DNA from: DATFWC01 sp045801465
GTDB lineage: Bacteria > Pseudomonadota > Alphaproteobacteria > Rhizobiales > Xanthobacteraceae
DNA: 43,366 nucleotides
NCBI GenBank assembly: GCA_045801465.1
Contig: JBJMSU010000208.1
Location: 1-43,366 of the forward strand
Reading direction: 5' to 3'
Position 1 is the stretch's first letter. Each line of letters begins with the position of its first letter. Both the position numbers and the translations under genes were made by a program. This document shows, piece after piece, positions 24,254-32,486 of this stretch. A model generated the notes under the pieces. It was given only the letters and a program-made list of their open reading frames with translations. It was not told the origin of the DNA and made no database searches.

Positions 24254-26296
24254 ATGGCTGGCGGCACGTTGTTCCTGGTCGTCGGGGCGAGCGGCGTCGG
24301 CAAGGACACGCTGATCGGCGCCGCCAAAGCAGCGCTCGCCGGCGACAATCACTTCGTTTTCACCCGGCGGACGATTACGCGGCTAGCCGACGCCGGCGGC
24401 GAGGAGCATTGTGCCGTCACGGCGGACGAGTTCGCGCGGCGGCGCGACGCCGGACGTTTTCTGGTCGCCTGGTCGGCGCACGATCTCCACTATGGGCTGC
24501 CGATCGAGATCGGGCAGGAGCTGGCGAACGGGAGGCACGTGATCGCCAACGGCTCACGGGCGGCAATCGCCGACGCGGCAGAGCGCGTTGCCCAGTTGGT
24601 GATCGTCGAGGTCACGGCGCCGCCCGACCTCGTGGCGCGGCGCCTCGCCGGACGCGGACGCGAGAGCGACGCGCAGGTCGCGGAGCGCCTCGCTCGCGCC
24701 ACGCCGCCCTACCCGGCCGGCACCGAAGTGGTGTCGGTGGCGAACGACACGGACCTCGCGACCGGCGTCGCGCGATTTGTCGCCGCGCTGCGCCTGCACA
24801 GCGGCCCGCCGTTCCGCCTGCGGGCGCTGCCGCTCGACACCTGGCACGAACGCATCGCCTATCTGCCGGCCAACAGCACCATCGTGCGCGCGCAGGACTA
24901 CCTCGGGCCGGGACGGATCGACGTCATCGGTGCGGGCCGCAGCACGCGCGCGCGCGTCCACCTCATCGACGATCCGCGGGTCATCGCGGCCGACGAGCTC
25001 GGACTGTCGGAGAGCGCGTTCACGGCGCTGGGCTTGCCGCAGGGCGCACCGGTGCGGATCGAACGCACGCCCTCGCCCGACTCAATCGATGCGCTGCGCG
25101 CCAAGATCCGCGGCGACGAGCTCGACGAGCGCCGCTATCGCATGCTGATCCGCGACATCGTCGAGGATCGCTACGCCGATCGCGAAGTGTCGGCATTTCT
25201 CGTGGCCGCCACGCGCTCGCTCAGTGACGCCGAGGTGTTGGCGTTGACGCGCGTGCGCACCGACTTCGTGCCGCGCCTTGCCTGGGACGAGCCGATCGTC
25301 GCCGACAAGCATTCGCTCGGCGGGGTGCCCGGCAGCCGCATCACGTTGCTGGTGGTGCCGATCGTCGCCGCGCATGGGCTGGCCGTGCCCAAAACCTCCT
25401 CGCGCGCGATCACCTCGGCGGCCGGCACGGCGGATGCCATGGAGGCGCTGGCACGCGTCGATCTCACCGTCGACGACGTGCGGCGGGTGATCGCGAAGGC
25501 GCGCGGCTGCATCGCCTGGAACGGCAGGCTCAACCACTCGGTGGTCGACGACGTGATGAACGCCATCGTGCGCCCGCTCGGCATCGACTCCAATCGCTGG
25601 TCGGTCGCCTCCATCCTGTCGAAAAAGCTGATCGCCGGCGCGACCCACGTCATCGTCGACCTGCCCTGTGGCCCGCGTGCCAAGCTGAAGTCGCGCGCCG
25701 AGGCCGACGAGATCGCCGCCCTGTTCGCGTGGGCGGGGCGCGAGCTTGGCCTCGTGGTCGAGGCGCACGCGACCGATGGCAGCGCGCCGATCGGGCGCGG
25801 CGTCGGACCCGCCTTGGAGGTGCGCGATTGCCTGTGGATCCTGGAGAACAACCCGCAAGCGCCGCGCGACCTGCGCGACAAAGCGCTGTTCTTCGCCGGC
25901 CGCATGCTGGCATGGGACCCGGGCATCGGCTCGCCCGAGAAGGGGCGCGCCCGCGCCGAGGCGCTGCTCGCTTCCGGGGCCGCGCGCGCCGCGCTCGAGG
26001 GCATCATCGCGGCGCAAGGCCGCACGGAAACAGTCTGCCCCGGTGCCTACACGCAAATCGTCCACGCGCCGCATGCAGGCCGGATCGCCGAGATCGACGG
26101 CTGGTGCATCGCCGGCATCGCCCGGCGCGCAGGCGCGCCGATGGACAAGGGCGCCGGCATTGATCTCATCGCCCGCGTAGGCGATGAGGTGCGCGCCGGC
26201 GATCCGCTCTATGTCATTCACGCCGGCTCCGAGGCCGATCTCGCCGCCGCGGCCGCTACAGCAGCGAAGATGAGCGGGTATGTGATGGAGGGTTGA
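24254..26296 (+). CDS. Fusion of PhnN-type ribose 1,5-bisphosphokinase and AMP/NMP phosphorylase (thymidine phosphorylase family)
   Basis: 680 residues. Residues 1-185 are a PhnN-like kinase: LVVGASGVGKDTL (P-loop with the PhnN-type GKD), RRTITR, GGEEHCAVTADEF and AWSAHDLHYGLP. Residues ~186-680 follow archaeal AMP phosphorylase: the N-terminal swivel (YLGPGRIDVIGAG...LGLPQGAPVRI), DELDERRYRMLIRDIVEDRYADREVSAFLVA, DKHSLGGVPGSRITLLVVPIVAAHGL, KTSSRAITSAAGTADAMEALA (near 380-400, the family signature) and SILSKKLIAGATHVIVDLPCGPRAKLKS. AMP phosphorylase gives adenine plus ribose 1,5-bisphosphate, and PhnN phosphorylates that product to PRPP, so the two halves are consecutive steps. It is downstream of nadC by 34 bases. 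Domain calls are well supported; the joint reaction is inference. The ribosome site at ATG 24254 is weak. Confidence 0.9.
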   Translation: MAGGTLFLVVGASGVGKDTLIGAAKAALAGDNHFVFTRRTITRLADAGGEEHCAVTADEFARRRDAGRFLVAWSAHDLHYGLPIEIGQELANGRHVIANGSRAAIADAAERVAQLVIVEVTAPPDLVARRLAGRGRESDAQVAERLARATPPYPAGTEVVSVANDTDLATGVARFVAALRLHSGPPFRLRALPLDTWHERIAYLPANSTIVRAQDYLGPGRIDVIGAGRSTRARVHLIDDPRVIAADELGLSESAFTALGLPQGAPVRIERTPSPDSIDALRAKIRGDELDERRYRMLIRDIVEDRYADREVSAFLVAATRSLSDAEVLALTRVRTDFVPRLAWDEPIVADKHSLGGVPGSRITLLVVPIVAAHGLAVPKTSSRAITSAAGTADAMEALARVDLTVDDVRRVIAKARGCIAWNGRLNHSVVDDVMNAIVRPLGIDSNRWSVASILSKKLIAGATHVIVDLPCGPRAKLKSRAEADEIAALFAWAGRELGLVVEAHATDGSAPIGRGVGPALEVRDCLWILENNPQAPRDLRDKALFFAGRMLAWDPGIGSPEKGRARAEALLASGAARAALEGIIAAQGRTETVCPGAYTQIVHAPHAGRIAEIDGWCIAGIARRAGAPMDKGAGIDLIARVGDEVRAGDPLYVIHAGSEADLAAAAATAAKMSGYVMEG

Positions 26297-26300
26297 TACG

Positions 26301-26392
26301 AGTCGTCCCCGCGAAGGCGGGGACGCATGGCCACCATTGGAGAGAATTTCGCGAGGCCGGTGGTCATAGGTTCCCGCCGACGCGGGAACGAC
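26301..26392. repeat. Double-hairpin repeat between convergent genes
   Basis: Hairpin one is GTCCCCGC-GAAG-GCGGGGAC (26305-26324). Hairpin two is GTTCCCGC-CGAC-GCGGGAAC (26370-26389). Both have perfect 8-base stems. The element lies between the stop of the PhnN-phosphorylase fusion and the stop of the convergent Bug gene and may end or protect both transcripts. No T-tract follows. It is of the 'CCCGCGAAGGCGGG' dispersed type (recall). Confidence 0.8.
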
Positions 26393-26394
26393 CC

Positions 26395-27369
26395 CTACTC
26401 CGCCTTGACCTTGGCGTCGCGAACGACCTTCCCCCATTTCTGCTCTTCCAATTTCAGGTACTCGGTCAATTGCTCCGGCGTGCCCACGATGGATGTGAAG
26501 TACTGCCGGTCAAGGAAGCTCTTGCGGAATTCCGGATCGGCGAAGGTGCGACGGACCTCGCCATTGATTTTCGCGACGATGTCGCGCGGCGTTCCCGCCG
26601 GCGCGAACAGCCCGAACCAGGATTGGGCCTCGTAGCCGGGCAGCCCGCTCTCGGCCACCGTCGGTGCCTCGGGCAGGAGCGGCATGCGGTCGGCCGCACC
26701 GACGGCGATCAGCTTCACCTTCCCGGCCTTCCATTGCGGAACGGCGCTGCCGACGCTGATGAACATGAGCTGGATATGGCCGGCCATGACGTCGGTGAGC
26801 GCCGGCGTCGCGCCTTTGTAGTGGACGGGCTGAAGCTTCACGCCGGCGAGGGCCTGCAACAGCTCCATATTGAGGTGTCCGCTGGAGCCGACCCCGAAGG
26901 TGCCGTAATTCAGCGTGCCCGGCTTGGACTTGGCCAGCGCGATCAGGTCCTTGACGCTGTCGACCGGCAGAGACGGGTTGACGATCAGCGCGTGATTGAT
27001 GGTGACGAGGCCCGTGATCGGGGTGAAGTCGTTGACCGGGTCGTAGGAGAGCTTGCTGTAGAGGCTCGGATTGACCACGAAGGTCACTTCCGGGCCAACG
27101 AGCAGCGTATGCCCATCGGCCGCCGATTTGGCGACGTACTCGGCGGCGATCTGGTTGTTGGCACCGGGTTTGTTTTCCACCACCACCTGCTGGCCCCAGG
27201 CCTCGGTAAACCGCTGCGCCAGCATGCGTCCGAGCGAGTCGGTGACGCCGCCGGGCGCTGCCGGAACGATGATGGTGATCGGCTTGGCCGGATAGGTTTG
27301 CGCCTCGGCCGCCGTTGCCGCGAGGCTCAGGCAGGCGAGCGCCACAGATGTGCGGAGCCATTGGGCCAT
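26395..27369 (-). CDS. Bug/TctC-type periplasmic solute-binding protein
   Basis: 324 residues with signal peptide MAQWLRTSVALACLSLAATAAEA. Family blocks are ITIIVPAAPGGVTDSLGRMLAQRFTEAWGQQVVVENKPGANNQIAAEYVAKSAADGHTLL, PVHYKGATPALTDVMAGHIQLMF and WFGLFAPAGTP. It lies 8 bases after a branched-chain-type binding protein, in one operon with catabolic enzymes. Two receptors of different families in a single operon suggest redundant capture of one substrate or of two related ones. No permease is encoded nearby. Reads as a clean full-length gene from ATG 27369. Confidence 0.92.
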   Translation of the reverse strand: MAQWLRTSVALACLSLAATAAEAQTYPAKPITIIVPAAPGGVTDSLGRMLAQRFTEAWGQQVVVENKPGANNQIAAEYVAKSAADGHTLLVGPEVTFVVNPSLYSKLSYDPVNDFTPITGLVTINHALIVNPSLPVDSVKDLIALAKSKPGTLNYGTFGVGSSGHLNMELLQALAGVKLQPVHYKGATPALTDVMAGHIQLMFISVGSAVPQWKAGKVKLIAVGAADRMPLLPEAPTVAESGLPGYEAQSWFGLFAPAGTPRDIVAKINGEVRRTFADPEFRKSFLDRQYFTSIVGTPEQLTEYLKLEEQKWGKVVRDAKVKAE

Positions 27370-27377
27370 GGTCTCTC

Positions 27378-28634
27378 CTATTTCTTCTTCGCCTCGGCGT
27401 AAGGATAGATCATGCTGCCGGTCTTGTATTCGGCCGGCCACAGGATCGGCTGCTTCGAGGCATTGCGGAACTGGTCGAGATCGTTCGGCGCGACGTTCTG
27501 GAATTGCGTGAACACCTGGCGCGGCTTCGACCATTCTCCATCCTGGCCAAACGTAACCTCGCCGGCCACCGTCTGGAACGAATGCGCGTGGATGTAGGCG
27601 GCGAGCTTGTCGTGATCGAGGCTCTTGGTCTCCTCGACGGCCTTGGCAAGCACCTGGCCGGCCCCATAGCCGAACGGAGCGTAGGCGTGACCGAGCGGGT
27701 CGGTACCTTGACCGGTGGCCTTCGTCTCGTAACGCTTGAATAGGTCGGCGACGCCCGGGAAGTTGAAGGTCGGCGCGCGCACGAAGCTCTCGGCGATGAC
27801 CATGCCGTTGGCGAGCGGCCCGAGCTGAACCTTGATCGGCGTGACCAGGAGCCCGATCATGGCCCCGCCGAACATTTTTGGCGTCAGGTTGATTTCGCTC
27901 GCGGCGCGCACGATGCCGACGGTGTCGGGCGGATAGGCGCCGATCCACACGATATCGGCATTTGCCGCCTGTACGGCGCGCACGATGGGCATGAAATCGG
28001 TGGTGTTGGGCGGGTACGTCTTGTCGTACATGACCTCGAAGCCGAGCGCCTTGGCGTTCTCGCGCGCCCCGTCCGCCACCGTGCGGGCGAATTCGGCATC
28101 GGCGGCGGCGATCGCGACCGTGCGCGGCTTGGGCGCCTGTTCGGCCGCCAATGCGAAGAACCCGTCGGAGAAGGCCTTCACGCCGTTGGGCCCGAGCGGC
28201 ACCATGGAAAAGTATTTGGGGTAGTTGAAGTGCCGGTTCACGGCGACGCCGAGGATCCCGATCGTCATCTTGTTGTTCTGCATGATGACCGGCATGGCCG
28301 GCGCGATCATGTTGGTCGCGTAAGGTCCGAGCAGCAGATCGACTTTGTCGATGCTGATAAGCTTGGTGTAGATGCCCGGCACGTTGGCCGGATTGCTCTG
28401 GTCGTCGTAGTAGACGAGCTCGACCGGACGGCCGAGCAGCCCGCCCTTGGCGTTGACGTCGTCGCGCCAGATCTCGAAGGCGGCGAGAACAATCTTGCCG
28501 GCCGGCGCCACGCCCCCGGTCAGGGCCATGCTGAAGCCGATCTTGATCGGATCGGCCGCCCGCGCCGGCAGCGTCGACCACGTGGCGAGCATCACGGCCA
28601 CCACGGCCGTGAGCGTGCGAATTGCGCGAAACAT
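27378..28634 (-). CDS. ABC-type branched-chain amino acid / aromatic acid binding protein (LivK-like)
   Basis: 418 residues from ATG 28634, 6 bases after GGGAGG; the ATG at 28640 is too close to that site. Signal peptide MFRAIRTLTAVVAVMLATWSTLPARA, then DPIKIGFSMALTGGVAPAGKIVLAAFEIWRDDVNAKGGLLGRPVELVYYDDQSNPANVPGIYTKLI, the type I periplasmic-binding fold of LivK relatives. Members in catabolic operons often bind aromatic or amide compounds. The cognate permease and ATPase (LivHMGF) are absent. It is transcribed with the VOC protein and dehydrogenase upstream. Confidence 0.9.
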   Translation of the reverse strand: MFRAIRTLTAVVAVMLATWSTLPARAADPIKIGFSMALTGGVAPAGKIVLAAFEIWRDDVNAKGGLLGRPVELVYYDDQSNPANVPGIYTKLISIDKVDLLLGPYATNMIAPAMPVIMQNNKMTIGILGVAVNRHFNYPKYFSMVPLGPNGVKAFSDGFFALAAEQAPKPRTVAIAAADAEFARTVADGARENAKALGFEVMYDKTYPPNTTDFMPIVRAVQAANADIVWIGAYPPDTVGIVRAASEINLTPKMFGGAMIGLLVTPIKVQLGPLANGMVIAESFVRAPTFNFPGVADLFKRYETKATGQGTDPLGHAYAPFGYGAGQVLAKAVEETKSLDHDKLAAYIHAHSFQTVAGEVTFGQDGEWSKPRQVFTQFQNVAPNDLDQFRNASKQPILWPAEYKTGSMIYPYAEAKKK

Positions 28635-28737
28635 GATCATCCTCCCATCGTTCTTGTTTTGTGAAGTTCCACCTCGCCCCGTTTGCGGGAGCGGTGGAGC
28701 AAGCTGCCCCTCCGAGAGTCACCAATCGGACGCCGGA

Positions 28738-29622
28738 TTACTTCATCATCTCTTCCGTCGGCAGGATTCCCCACAGATTCGCGGCGGAAGGATCCTTTGC
28801 CCACACCTTGGGCTTTTGCGGCCGGTCGCGGTGCCAGGGCCGCGGCTCGAAATAGCCGAGCTCCTCGTTCATGCGGTCGAGCTCGGCGAAGAATTCGGTG
28901 ATCAGCCCGTTGGGCGCCCGGTGATAGGCGAACAAATTGTGCCCGATGCCGTGGCGGCCAGGTCCCCATAAGAGCTTGTAGCCGTTGAGGCTGAGATAGT
29001 CGCACGCGGTCTGCAGGTGACCCCAGTCGCGCAGCTCGAAGGCGGTGTGGAAGTGGCGATTGGTGCCGGTCTCCATCAGGTTGATCGTATGGTGGTCGGG
29101 TCCGCAGCGCAGGAAGGAAAAGAAGTCGCCCATCCAGTCGGAAACGCGAAATCCGAGAACGTCGCAATAAAAGTCGGTGACCTTCTTCACCTCGGTGACG
29201 TGGAAGGCGACATGGCCGAGCTTGTGCGGCACCACCCCCTTGGTCTGGAATCGCTGACCGGTGAACTCGCCGCGTTTGAACACCTCCATGACGGTGCCCT
29301 TAGGGTCCGCGAAGGTGACGGCTTCGCCAATGGTGGGCTCTGGGTCCTTCTTGCGTTCGGTCTTGATGCCCTTGGCGCGGACCTGCTGCTCGAAGGCGTC
29401 GAGATCGTCGTCGGGCGCGATCTCGAAACCGATACGCACGCATTTCGCTTCCGCGCCCTTGCGCAGCACCACCGAGTGGTGATCGACCGTGCTGGCGAGG
29501 TAAGCCGCATCCTTGTCGCGATCGACCAGGGTGAGACCGAGGATGTCCGTGTAGTACTCGACCTGCTTGTCCACGTCGGGCGTTTCGTAGCTGGCATGGG
29601 CAATTTTGCGGACGCGGATCAT
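28738..29622 (-). CDS. VOC-superfamily protein, extradiol ring-cleavage dioxygenase type
   Basis: 294 residues with two paired VOC domains. The N-terminal half begins KIAHASYETPDVDKQVEYYTDILGLTLV. The C-terminal half carries the likely iron ligands: LGHVAFHVTEVKKVTDFY (H), HFHTAFELRDWGHLQ (H) and LITEFFAELD (E). The two-domain length and 2-His-1-Glu set fit type I catechol dioxygenases, though similar proteins act as isomerases or remain uncharacterised. The start has a GGGAGG site 7 bases away and overlaps the dehydrogenase stop (ATGA). Substrate unknown. Confidence 0.88.
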   Translation of the reverse strand: MIRVRKIAHASYETPDVDKQVEYYTDILGLTLVDRDKDAAYLASTVDHHSVVLRKGAEAKCVRIGFEIAPDDDLDAFEQQVRAKGIKTERKKDPEPTIGEAVTFADPKGTVMEVFKRGEFTGQRFQTKGVVPHKLGHVAFHVTEVKKVTDFYCDVLGFRVSDWMGDFFSFLRCGPDHHTINLMETGTNRHFHTAFELRDWGHLQTACDYLSLNGYKLLWGPGRHGIGHNLFAYHRAPNGLITEFFAELDRMNEELGYFEPRPWHRDRPQKPKVWAKDPSAANLWGILPTEEMMK

Positions 29623-30527
29623 GGCAAACCTCCCTTGTTGTTCTGTGTTCGCGAGGGCGTGCGCGGCAGCGAGCCGATGACGTCCACCATGGCGGCGACG
29701 TCGCGGTCGCTCAATCCCATGTCGATGAAGCGCTGATAAAGCTCCCAGGCGCGGTCGAGCAAGGGCGTTGCGACGTTCAGCGAGTCGGCAAGCTCGGCGA
29801 TCATGTCGAAGTAGTGCATCAACGCCGGCACCGTGCCCTGGGCGGGAAAGAACCGGCGCTGCGCCATCCACGGCGCCCGGATGGCGAACTGGGTCGAGCC
29901 GCCGCTGCCGGTGGCGATCGCCTTGATCATGAGATCGACGTCCACTCCGGCCTTGAGCCCGAGCGCCATGGCCTCGGCGGTCGCCGCGATGTTGAGCGCC
30001 ACCAGGAGGTTATTGATCAGCTTGACTTTGCTGGCGGCGCCGAAGGCGCCGAAATAGAGGCACAGATCGGCGAAACCTTTGACGACGCGTTCGACTTTTT
30101 GGGCCGCATCCGGGTTGCCGGCGAGATAGATGACGGCCTTGCGCTCGGCCACCATGCCGGGGGTTCCGCTCACCTCGCCGTCGAGAAAGATGGCTCCCTT
30201 GGCGGCAAGCGGCTCGACCTGGCGTTCCTTCTGCGGAACCGGATGCGAGCCGAGCTCGACGATGATCTGTCCCGGCCGCGCCGAGTGAACGAGGCCCTCA
30301 GGCCCCTGCACCACCTCGTCGAGCGCTTCCGATGAGGGCAGGCACGAGAACACGATGTCGGCCTTTTCGCCGATCTCGGCCGGCGAACGGGCGGGAATTC
30401 CGCCTTTACTCTCGAACTCGGCCATGGAGCTGCGCCGGAAACCGAGCACACGATAGCCGCTCTTCATCAAGTTCTCGGAGATCGGCAGACCGATCTTTCC
30501 CAAGCCGACGAAACCGACTGTTTCCAT
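29619..30527 (-). CDS. 3-hydroxyisobutyrate dehydrogenase-like NAD(P)-dependent oxidoreductase
   Basis: 302 residues. METVGFVGLGKIGLPISENLMKSGYRVLGFRRS is the Rossmann start; the arginine-rich FRRS after strand 2 favours NADP(H). DGEVSGTPGMVAERKAVIYLAG and KLINNLLVALNIAATAEAMALGLKAGVD (catalytic-lysine helix, K-x3-N-N) complete the family signature. Members oxidise or reduce beta-hydroxy acids, as in GarR or MmsB. It overlaps the VOC gene by 4 bases and follows the YCII gene. Substrate unknown. Confidence 0.9.
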   Translation of the reverse strand: METVGFVGLGKIGLPISENLMKSGYRVLGFRRSSMAEFESKGGIPARSPAEIGEKADIVFSCLPSSEALDEVVQGPEGLVHSARPGQIIVELGSHPVPQKERQVEPLAAKGAIFLDGEVSGTPGMVAERKAVIYLAGNPDAAQKVERVVKGFADLCLYFGAFGAASKVKLINNLLVALNIAATAEAMALGLKAGVDVDLMIKAIATGSGGSTQFAIRAPWMAQRRFFPAQGTVPALMHYFDMIAELADSLNVATPLLDRAWELYQRFIDMGLSDRDVAAMVDVIGSLPRTPSRTQNNKGGLP

Positions 30528-30556
30528 TCCACACCCTCGAGCGCACGCGTGCTGAC

Positions 30557-30937
30557 TTAACTCACCTCGACCGACTGATCGGAGAAATTCACCTTGAGCG
30601 CCAGCGAGCCCTCCATCACGGTCCATTCGCGCACCTCGAACGTGCGCAAGCCCTGGGCGACAAAAGGGTCGGCGGCGGCAATCCTGCGCGTCTCCTCGGC
30701 GCTCGTCGTCCGCAGAATGGTCATCCCATCTCCCCGCATCCCCTCCTCGCTGGCGAGCGGTCCGGAGGCGAACACGAGGCCCTGTCTCTCCAGGTCGATC
30801 ATGTATTCGAGGTGCAGCGGGAGGACGTCTCGGATTCGATCTGGGCTCGCCGCCCCCTTGGACAGGACGACATAGAGCTTTTTGCGCAGCATGCCTTGCG
30901 TGAGCTGAGCAATGCGCGCCTCCGCACGTGACGTCAT
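30557..30937 (-). CDS. YCII-family (YciI-like) protein
   Basis: 126 residues with the ferredoxin-like YCII domain: KLYVVLSKGAASPDRIRDVLPLHLEYMIDLERQGLVFASGPLASEEGMRGDGMTILRTTSAEETRRIAAADPFVAQGLRTFEVREWTVMEG. The GPL and ADPF segments with the preceding H fit the usual His-Asp pocket of the fold. Some members are lactonases or dehalogenase-like accessory enzymes; most are unassigned. It is the first gene of the minus-strand catabolic operon and is divergent from pncB (126-base gap without a clear promoter pair). Confidence 0.87.
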   Translation of the reverse strand: MTSRAEARIAQLTQGMLRKKLYVVLSKGAASPDRIRDVLPLHLEYMIDLERQGLVFASGPLASEEGMRGDGMTILRTTSAEETRRIAAADPFVAQGLRTFEVREWTVMEGSLALKVNFSDQSVEVS

Positions 30938-31063
30938 TCCTCCTCCCGACCCAAACCACTATTATCGTACAATTCCCCGCAGGTTATTGGGAAAAATTGG
31001 CAGACGCAAAGGGCCTCCGTACCGGTCTGGCGCACCAATCGCGAGCTGTAATAGATAACCGCC

Positions 31064-32395
31064 ATGCGACGAGCCGCTCCAAGTCTGAACGTGGCGACCA
31101 CGGATATTGCCAAGCGCGTCTACGACCACACCTGGAAGCTCGATCCCATCGTCCGCAGCCTGCTCGACACCGACTTCTACAAGCTCTTGATGCTGCAGAT
31201 GATCTGGGGCCTCTACCGCGACGTGCGGGTGACGTTCTCGTTGTATAACCGCATCCGGCGCGTGCGTGTTGCCGACGAGGTCGACGAGACGGAGCTGCGC
31301 GAGCAGCTCGACCACGCGCGCACGCTGCGGTTCACCAAGAAGGAGATGATCTGGCTCGCCGGGAACACGTTCTATGGCCGCGGGCAGATTTTCGAGCCCG
31401 AGTTCCTCGCCTGGCTGCGCGATTTCCAGCTGCCCGAGTACGAGCTCAGAAAAGAAGACGGACAATATGTCCTGGATTTCGCCGGCCCGTGGACCGACAC
31501 GACCATGTGGGAGATTCCGGCGCTCGCCATCATCAACGAGCTTCGCTCGCGCGCGGCCCTGAAGCATCTCGGCCGTTTCACCCTGGACGTCGTCTATGCG
31601 CGCGCAAAAGCCAAGCTCTGGTCCAAGGTGGAGCGGCTCGCCCGCCTGCCCGACTTGCGGATCTCCGATTTCGGCACGCGCCGGCGCCACAGTTTCCTGT
31701 GGCAGCGATGGTGCGTGGAAGCGCTCAAGGAGGGCCTCGGCGACGCGTTCATCGGCTCGAGCAACGTGCTGTTGGCGATGGACAATGATCTCGAGGCGAT
31801 CGGCACCAATGCCCACGAGCTGCCCATGGTGCTCGCCGCCCTTGTCCGCAACGACGACGAGCTGCGCCAGGCGCCCTATCGGGTTCTGCAGGATTGGCAG
31901 CGCTACTACGGCGGCAACCTGATGATCGTCTTGCCGGACACGTTCGGCACCGCCTCGTTCCTGCGCGCGGCGCCGGACTGGATCGCCGACTGGACGGGAT
32001 TTCGCCCCGACTCGGCGCCGCCCATCGAGGGCGGCGAGCAGATCCTGGCCTGGTGGCGGGCCAAGGGCCGCGACCCGCGCGAGAAGCTCCTGGTCTTTTC
32101 CGATGCGCTCGACGTCGACACGATCGAAAAGACCTACCGCCATTTCGCCGGCAAGGTCCGCATGAGCTTCGGCTGGGGCACCAATCTCACCAACGATTTC
32201 GTCGACTGCGCCCCCACGCCCAACGACGCGCTGAAGGCCATCTCGCTCGTCTGCAAGGTCAGCAGCGCCAACGGCAGGCCGGCCGTCAAGCTCTCGGACA
32301 ATCCCAGCAAGGCGATGGGCTCCCCGGCCGAAATCGCGCGCTACCTGCGGGTGTTCGGCGCCGAGGGACAGGTCGAGCAACCAGTCCTGGTCTGA
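31064..32395 (+). CDS. pncB: Nicotinate phosphoribosyltransferase
   Basis: 443 residues. LLDTDFYKLLMLQMIWGLY at the N-terminus, FRNRTN-equivalent strand VRVTFSLYNRI, SDFGTRRRHSFLWQRW, SSNVLLAMDNDLEAIGTNAHELPMVLAALV (with the phosphorylatable histidine in GTNAHE) and SFGWGTNLTNDF are diagnostic. The enzyme makes nicotinate mononucleotide from nicotinate and PRPP, with ATP hydrolysis, for NAD salvage. It is the second PRPP-using NAD gene in this window, about 5 kb from nadC and the predicted PRPP-forming fusion. A toxin-antitoxin pair follows 89 bases downstream. Confidence 0.95.
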   Translation: MRRAAPSLNVATTDIAKRVYDHTWKLDPIVRSLLDTDFYKLLMLQMIWGLYRDVRVTFSLYNRIRRVRVADEVDETELREQLDHARTLRFTKKEMIWLAGNTFYGRGQIFEPEFLAWLRDFQLPEYELRKEDGQYVLDFAGPWTDTTMWEIPALAIINELRSRAALKHLGRFTLDVVYARAKAKLWSKVERLARLPDLRISDFGTRRRHSFLWQRWCVEALKEGLGDAFIGSSNVLLAMDNDLEAIGTNAHELPMVLAALVRNDDELRQAPYRVLQDWQRYYGGNLMIVLPDTFGTASFLRAAPDWIADWTGFRPDSAPPIEGGEQILAWWRAKGRDPREKLLVFSDALDVDTIEKTYRHFAGKVRMSFGWGTNLTNDFVDCAPTPNDALKAISLVCKVSSANGRPAVKLSDNPSKAMGSPAEIARYLRVFGAEGQVEQPVLV

Positions 32396-32444
32396 AGGGC
32401 AAAGCCCAATCGTAGGATGGCGGGCCGCCCAACGGCTCTAACCG

Positions 32445-32486
32445 ATGCTGGAAAAAGTGCTGCCATAGGCCTACATTTTCCAGCAT
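32445..32486 (+). promoter_or_regulatory. parDE promoter with a perfect 11-base inverted-repeat operator
   Basis: ATGCTGGAAAA (32445-32455) and TTTTCCAGCAT (32476-32486) are exact complements with a 20-base spacer. TGGAAA (32449-32454), a 17-base gap and TACATT (32472-32477) read as -35 and -10 boxes. The ATG of parD starts at 32485, about 7 bases after the -10 box and inside the right arm, with no ribosome site. This predicts a leaderless message whose operator arms cover both promoter ends. Confidence 0.6.

Noticed and set aside
27370..28725. Upstream extension of the Bug gene frame to give one 776-residue protein
   Set aside because: The extension is an Arg-rich shadow of the LivK-like gene; the Bug gene has its own ATG and signal peptide at 27369.
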